64,000 nucleotides of DNA, taken from positions 1 to 64,000 of the forward strand of contig JAHHHW010000022.1 in assembly GCA_019359115.1 (NCBI GenBank), written 5' to 3'. The stretch is from Pelatocladus maniniholoensis HA4357-MV3. GTDB taxonomy: Bacteria > Cyanobacteriota > Cyanobacteriia > Cyanobacteriales > Nostocaceae. The notes below the pieces were generated by a model. It was not told where the DNA came from. It was given only the letters and a program-made list of their open reading frames with translations, and ran no database searches. The position numbers and the translations under genes were made by a program. Below, one piece after another: positions 60,331 to 64,000 of this stretch (positions are counted from its first letter, which is position 1; each line of letters opens with the position of its first letter).

Positions 60331-60815
60331 TTATAAAGTATTTAATTGAAATAGACCAGCATGAGCTACTTCTGACAAAATCGCAGCGTGATCTGAAGCT
60401 GAAAGCCCCAATGCTGGTTTAAATATAGCCATAATTAAGGGGCGATCAAACACTCTCAATAGTTCACGGATACCTGTAATTCCAACTTTTGGAGACTGAC
60501 CATAAGTTTCTGGTAGACGCACCACAATAACTTTCGCCGCACCAGCTATTGAGTATTTACCAAATATCATCGTCAACAGGCTAGATATATCCTTTTCGAC
60601 ATTCGTTTCTGGAAAACGAATGGTAGCGATGCTGTGACCTGTTTGGATTTCGGTTTGGACTGAGACTACTTTTGTGCCAGATGCGATCGCAAAGTCGCTT
60701 CTTTATGGGCAAAACCCGCATCCCAAGTTCCGACTGTTTGCCCAACGGCGATGACTTTGGCTTGTTTATGAGGGTCTACACCTTCAGGAAAATGGTAGTC
60801 TACTTCAATTGTCAT
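60331..60815 (-). pseudogene. RuBisCO-like protein (type IV, MtnW-like) pseudogene
   Basis: On the minus strand from ATG 60815 the frame reads MTIEVDYHFPEGVDPHKQAK, then VIAVGQTVGTWDAG and HKEATLRSHLAQK before a TAG near 60670. A frameshift restores the family sequence: VVSVQTEIQTGHSIATIRFP, then LLTMIFGKYSIAGAAKVIVV, RLPETYGQSPKVGITGIREL and DRPLIMAIFKPALGLSASDH. This matches the N-terminal domain of RuBisCO-like proteins (2,3-diketo-5-methylthiopentyl-1-phosphate enolase type). The frame ends after AHAGLFQLNTL, so the whole C-terminal barrel is missing. It has at least one frameshift and a truncation. Confidence 0.88.
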
Positions 60816-61001
60816 TTGTCATTTGTTAATGGTTAGTTGTTTAGAATCTTGATAAATCACGACGCAGGATTTATGCTGCTTCGTGATTTTCATCCACTGT
60901 ATAATGCACAGGGTTTTCAACCTACCTCTCATAAACCACCAACAACCAATCATCAAGCACAAAGCATAAACTACCAACAGCTAACCCAATCACCAACAAA
61001 A

Positions 61002-61376
61002 CTACAATGTTTCCAAATAACTAAGCAGGTCTGCCATTTCTTTAGTACTAGGCTGGAATTTTGGCATAGGAGGAGTTTCGCCACTGATGACTTGATGAAT
61101 TAGACCATAGGGGGATTTGTGCTTAGAGACTCCTTGTAGACTAGGACCGACTCGACCGTCTGCTTCCAAACCATGACAACCGGCACAGTTAATTTGAAAG
61201 ATCGCATGTCCTTGTACTGGATCACCTGTTAGGGATAGAACTGTCTTAACATAGGGATCGGAAGCTCTTACTATGCGAACAGCAAAAATCCCCAAGAGAA
61301 GCGCTAGCAAAATCGCCAGAGCCATTAAGGCGATTCGCTGAATGATATTTTTAGGTTGGGTAATTTGGTTATCCAA
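61002..61376 (-). CDS. cytM: Cytochrome cM
   Basis: The 124-residue protein has an N-terminal membrane anchor (ALMALAILLALLLGIFAV), a haem motif CAGCH (Cys64, Cys67, His68) and an axial Met104 in PPMPKF. The short class I c-type with GLEADGRVGPSLQGV matches cyanobacterial cytochrome cM. The protein faces the lumen or periplasm and has been linked to respiration and stress. The petG gene is divergent, 210 bases away. Confidence 0.88.
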   Translation of the reverse strand: MDNQITQPKNIIQRIALMALAILLALLLGIFAVRIVRASDPYVKTVLSLTGDPVQGHAIFQINCAGCHGLEADGRVGPSLQGVSKHKSPYGLIHQVISGETPPMPKFQPSTKEMADLLSYLETL

Positions 61377-61586
61377 ATTTTTTTGCTGTCAAAGTTTGGG
61401 TGTACAAAAAATTTTCATTTCATACACATAGCTTAAAATTTCTTTGATTGTGTTTGCAAGCACAATATCTATTTTTCTATATTCTGTTGTTGGCTAAAAC
61501 CATCTTCAAACATGGGATTGATGCCAAATTTGGTAAGATTGAGAACAGGAAATAAATCTTTAACAACTGCAACAAGGAGATCTCAA

Positions 61587-61700
61587 GTGGTTGAACCCCT
61601 GCTAGATGGCATTGTTCTGGGTCTAATCTTCGTAACTCTGGGTGGACTGTTCTACGCTGCTTATAAGCAATACAAGCGTCCCAACGAATTGGGAGGTTAA
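61587..61700 (+). CDS. petG: Cytochrome b6f complex subunit PetG
   Basis: The 37-residue protein starts at GTG 61587, just after AAGGAGATCTC, and reads [20 protein letters not shown], ending [16 protein letters not shown]. This is the invariant single-membrane-helix subunit V of the b6f complex. A longer in-frame extension to 61512 is unlikely because the ribosome binding site is inside it. The gene is monocistronic and opposite to the rsmD gene downstream. Confidence 0.97.
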   Translation: MVEPLLDGIVLGLIFVTLGGLFYAAYKQYKRPNELGG

Positions 61701-61760
61701 TTTTTATTAAGGGGACGTGGGGAGACGTGGGGAATGATCAGACGCGCTGACGCGGAGAAT

Positions 61761-62387
61761 CTAATTACAAATACTCTCCATGTCTCCATTCTCTCCTTCT
61801 CGCTTATTTGTTCCAGAAGATGTATTGCCAGTATTAAAATCATTCGTCAACCCTGTTGTGTAGAAAGTAACAGCTGTGTTACCGTAAATTTTTTGGTGAC
61901 AGATTTCTAAACCGGGAATTATTGGTGGTGTATTTTGACAACTGTGTTCGACTGCTATTTCCCCATGAGAATCTAATAATTGGTAAGATGCGATCGCCTC
62001 TAGTACTGGTTGGTAAACTTGACTAGCATAAGGTGGATCGAAGTAAATTCTATTAAACTGTTGTCCAGCTAGTTTTGGCAATAACTGCACTACATCACCG
62101 CGCAGCACTTTCCACTGTTGTTGCTCTTTCGCTACTTGTTGCCAGTTTTGTTGGATAATTGCACAGGCACGGCTGGATTGTTCGATCGCGATCGCACTTG
62201 TTGCACCTCTACACAATGCTTCTGCACCCATCGAACCTGTACCAGCACACAAATCTAGCCAGCGACATCCTTCTATTGTTCCTTGCCAAATATTAAATAT
62301 AGCTTCTCTAACCCGCGCGCTTGTGGGTCTGGTATCTTTACCTGGTAATGTTTTTAACGAGCGATTTCCGTAAATTCTCAGAGCCAT
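61761..62387 (-). CDS. rsmD: 16S rRNA (guanine(966)-N2)-methyltransferase RsmD
   Basis: The 208-residue enzyme has the opening LRIYGNRSLKTLPGKDTRPT and SARVREAIFNIW, then LDLCAGTGSMGAEALCRGA for SAM and RIYFDPPYASQVY, with the DPPY motif of N6/N2 methyltransferases. The last 30 or so residues (NTGNTSSGTNKREGENGDME) are low complexity and encoded by C/T-rich repeat-like sequence; they probably extend the normal C-terminus. It modifies small-subunit rRNA in the cytoplasm. hisH lies 221 bases upstream on the same strand. Confidence 0.93.
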   Translation of the reverse strand: MALRIYGNRSLKTLPGKDTRPTSARVREAIFNIWQGTIEGCRWLDLCAGTGSMGAEALCRGATSAIAIEQSSRACAIIQQNWQQVAKEQQQWKVLRGDVVQLLPKLAGQQFNRIYFDPPYASQVYQPVLEAIASYQLLDSHGEIAVEHSCQNTPPIIPGLEICHQKIYGNTAVTFYTTGLTNDFNTGNTSSGTNKREGENGDMESICN

Positions 62388-62608
62388 GAGCTTAGGGTCA
62401 AAATTAACGCAGACTTTATGACAAACTCACTTTCGCTCTAACTTTATAATCACAAAAAGTGGTTCAGGTAAAATATTAACTAATTCCTGTTCATTAAATA
62501 ACAATCCATCACATTTATAGCAGAATTTTTCCATCATTCTGACTAAGAATGGCGGAGATGATAAAACAGGTGAAGTGATAGGAGATATTTACAAAAATTA
62601 ACTTGATT
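62388..62608. other. Spacer between hisH and rsmD
   Basis: About 220 bases, A/T-rich, with no gene or obvious terminator. Confidence 0.4.
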
Positions 62609-63250
62609 TTAAGCAGCAATTTCTTCGCGATCGCGGACTTGGGCAACAAAATTAGACAGAATTTGCAATCCAATATTAGAAGATTTTTCTGGGTGAAACT
62701 GGACTGCCATTAAGTTTTCATAGGCAATAGCGGCTGTAATAGTTTGACTACCATGAGTGACATTAGCCGCACGGACTTGGGGTTCGGTGGGGTCAACATA
62801 ATAAGAATGGACAAAATATACCCAAGGTTGAGGCGCTAAATATTCCCATAAAAGACATTTTGGTTGAGTCAATTCAAGTTGATTCCAACCCATGTGGGGA
62901 ATAGTAATTCCTGGTTCTGGACGGAAGCGACGCACTTTTCCTTTTATAATTCCTAGTCCTGGTTCGCAGCCTTCTTCACTAGACTCAAACAAAATTTGCA
63001 GTCCCAAACAAATACCTAAAAAGGGTTTGCCAGATGCGATCGCTGCTTTTATGGGTGCTTCTAAATTCCGCGATCTTAAATGTTGTATTGCCGGGTCAAA
63101 TGCACCCACTCCCGGTAATACTATCGCATCTGCTCTTTCTAATTCCTTTGTTGAATCTGTAACTTTCGGAGTTGCCCCAGCTTTTTCTAAACCTTTGCAG
63201 ACTGAGTGCAAATTCCCCATGTCATAGTCCACAACTGCTATAACCGCCAT
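62609..63250 (-). CDS. hisH: Imidazole glycerol phosphate synthase, glutaminase subunit HisH
   Basis: I chose ATG 63250 (MAVIAVVDYDMGNLHSVCKG), giving 213 residues; an extra upstream MTGSKL is possible. The class I glutaminase triad is visible: Cys in GKPFLGICLGLQILF, His and Glu in VQFHPEKSS. The oxyanion strand is VLPGVGAFD. With HisF it delivers ammonia from glutamine to make imidazole glycerol phosphate in histidine synthesis. hisF is not in the window, as is common in cyanobacteria where his genes are dispersed. Confidence 0.95.
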   Translation of the reverse strand: MAVIAVVDYDMGNLHSVCKGLEKAGATPKVTDSTKELERADAIVLPGVGAFDPAIQHLRSRNLEAPIKAAIASGKPFLGICLGLQILFESSEEGCEPGLGIIKGKVRRFRPEPGITIPHMGWNQLELTQPKCLLWEYLAPQPWVYFVHSYYVDPTEPQVRAANVTHGSQTITAAIAYENLMAVQFHPEKSSNIGLQILSNFVAQVRDREEIAA

Positions 63251-63308
63251 TAACTTGCTCCCTGTCAATTTATTATGGAGGGTAATTCTATTTTAAATAA
63301 TATTCGTA

Positions 63309-63818
63309 ATGACGAGAAGGTTGCTATTAATTTATTTTGCAACTTGGCGATCTGATCAAAAATCAAATTCTGATGATGATTTATTGATTGAACTAGCTAA
63401 ACTTGATTCGATATCTCATGCTTTGACTTTGGTGCGATCGCTCTTTGTGGATGTGCAACTAGCCAAGACTCAAGTACTGGAAAAAATCACAGAACTACTG
63501 CCAGATGGAATTATCTGCTGTGGCATGACCCAAAAGCAGACGCAATTAAGTGTGGAATAAATGCTGGTTTTGGTCAAACTGTGTTGTAAACAACGCTGAA
63601 TTTAGAGCAGTTGATGGTTAAGATAAGGAATTTTGAGATTAGCCATGACTGGAGCAAATTTGTCTGTTGAAGGTCTAAATTATTCAGTACTAGATGACCT
63701 GCGACAGTGCCAATTAAAAGTTCCTTGCACATTTATCCACGTTTCTATTTTGACTATAGAAAATTTGCCCTCAATTCTTGCTGATTTTTTATTAATTATT
63801 TACAGGGTGGCACTTTGA
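63309..63818 (+). pseudogene. Peptidase C15-like pseudogene
   Basis: An 83-codon frame begins LLLIYFATWRSDQKSNSDDD and contains PDGIICCGMTQKQTQLSVE before a stop at 63560, matching the N-terminal half of a cyanobacterial pyroglutamyl-peptidase-like (C15) protein. After the stop, short segments in other frames continue the family: EISHDWSKFVC near 63635-63665, then EGLNYSVLDDLRQCQLKVPC and TFIHVSILTIENLPSILADF to LLIIYRVAL at 63818. Several frameshifts and a missing middle show decay. The usual His in the FVHVPI element is retained as FIHVSI. Confidence 0.82.
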
Positions 63819-63861
63819 TAAAATCTTTTGCGTCTGTTTGTAGAAAAATTTATCTAAGTAT

Positions 63862-64000
63862 ATGTTGCCAATCTTACTCATCCTTCCTCTCGCTCAAACA
63901 ACTCCTCTACCACCATCACCACCAGAAGAAATAGTACAAACTCAACAAGTACGTCCTTTACCAGGAAAACTGGATAAAATACCAACCTTTAATAGCAATA
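63862..64000 (+). CDS. DUF3370-type protein, 5' part only
   Basis: An open frame from ATG 63862 runs off the window: MLPILLILPLAQTTPLPPSP, then PEEIVQTQQVRPLPGKLDKI and PTFNSN. A signal-like start, a Pro-rich stretch and EIVQxQxVRPLPGxLDxIPxFNSN are characteristic of the cyanobacterial DUF3370 family of exported proteins. Function unknown. Only 46 codons are visible. Confidence 0.75.
   Translation, partial: MLPILLILPLAQTTPLPPSPPEEIVQTQQVRPLPGKLDKIPTFNSN

Noticed and set aside
60231-60422. 63-codon + strand frame after the thioesterase
   Set aside because: It overlaps the RuBisCO-like pseudogene on the other strand and crosses a dispersed repeat; the peptide has no recognisable character.
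60837-61103. 88-codon + strand frame before cytM
   Set aside because: It is composed of translated spacer phrases (PTSHKPPTTNHQAQ) and overlaps the 3' end of cytM antisense.

Overview
The window comes from a filamentous, probably heterocyst-forming cyanobacterium of the Nostocales. GCGATCGC (HIP1) octamers recur inside and between genes. petG, a cytochrome cM-like gene and cyanobacterial-type gshA, Rcp1-like and DUF3370 genes are present, and so is a TerB protein carrying a Mo-dependent nitrogenase C-terminal-type domain. Intergenic DNA carries heptamer repeats (GTCATTA, TATTGCC), small MITE-like elements and palindromes of the Nostoc type. No species is claimed. All family calls are by eye, without database searches.

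Layout. 0-6.9 kb: a cupin gene and the permease plus two ATPases of a branched-chain/neutral amino-acid ABC transporter (livM-livG-livF type), a lipoprotein, a conserved small protein ending in a strong terminator, gshA and trmL. 7-16 kb: a LysM/M23 cell-wall peptidase, a tRNA with a CAU anticodon, a glycogen-debranching-type enzyme interrupted by intergenic-type inserts, two peroxiredoxins, a fibrillin-like protein and a DUF4336 protein. 16-24 kb: an RmlD-like reductase, a Uma2 nuclease with an altered motif, a repeat-rich spacer, obgE, the TerB/Mo-nitrogenase-domain protein, a methyltransferase/GCS2-ligase pair and small hypotheticals. 24.4-29.8 kb: a three-gene two-component signalling locus. 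30.4-36.7 kb: an uncharacterised cell-surface or natural-product cluster (SDR, FkbM methyltransferase, two GT-A-like proteins, cyclic-peptide-type ABC exporter). 36.8-41 kb: the substrate-binding protein and LivH-type permease that could complete the transporter begun at 0.8 kb, plus an NDH-like flavoprotein that resembles the N-terminal half of cyanobacterial SelD fusions but lacks SelD. 41-47 kb: a pentapeptide-repeat membrane protein, a beta-helix surface protein and a WcaI-like glycosyltransferase. 47-60 kb: a DJ-1/PfpI and LuxR divergent pair, a spacer with two paralogous ribbon-helix-helix-like mini-genes, a thiamine-diphosphate enzyme plus KAS III-like pair, a GDSL esterase, a large NB-ARC/14-WD40 STAND protein and a type II thioesterase. 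60-64 kb: a RuBisCO-like-protein pseudogene, cytM, petG, rsmD, hisH, a peptidase C15 pseudogene and the start of a DUF3370 gene.

The most unusual part is 47-60 kb. A decayed copy of the 3' end of the LuxR gene at 48 kb lies directly upstream of, and overlapping, the start of the thioesterase at 59.45 kb, and the LuxR gene at 48 kb still carries the first eight codons of a thioesterase-like reading frame across its own stop. The two ends of this 10.6-kb block therefore share ancestry. The block holds a TPP enzyme and a KAS III-like protein in which the usual catalytic His appears to be Asn. Together with the thioesterase, these look like a small, undescribed acyl/acyloin-type biosynthetic locus. 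Secondary candidates are the exporter/FkbM/GT cluster at 30-37 kb and the GCS2-ligase/methyltransferase pair at 21-23 kb. Several genes are decayed or rearranged: an NTF2-like remnant, an internally deleted Uma2, a truncated lipocalin-like gene, the RuBisCO-like-protein pseudogene and the C15 pseudogene.
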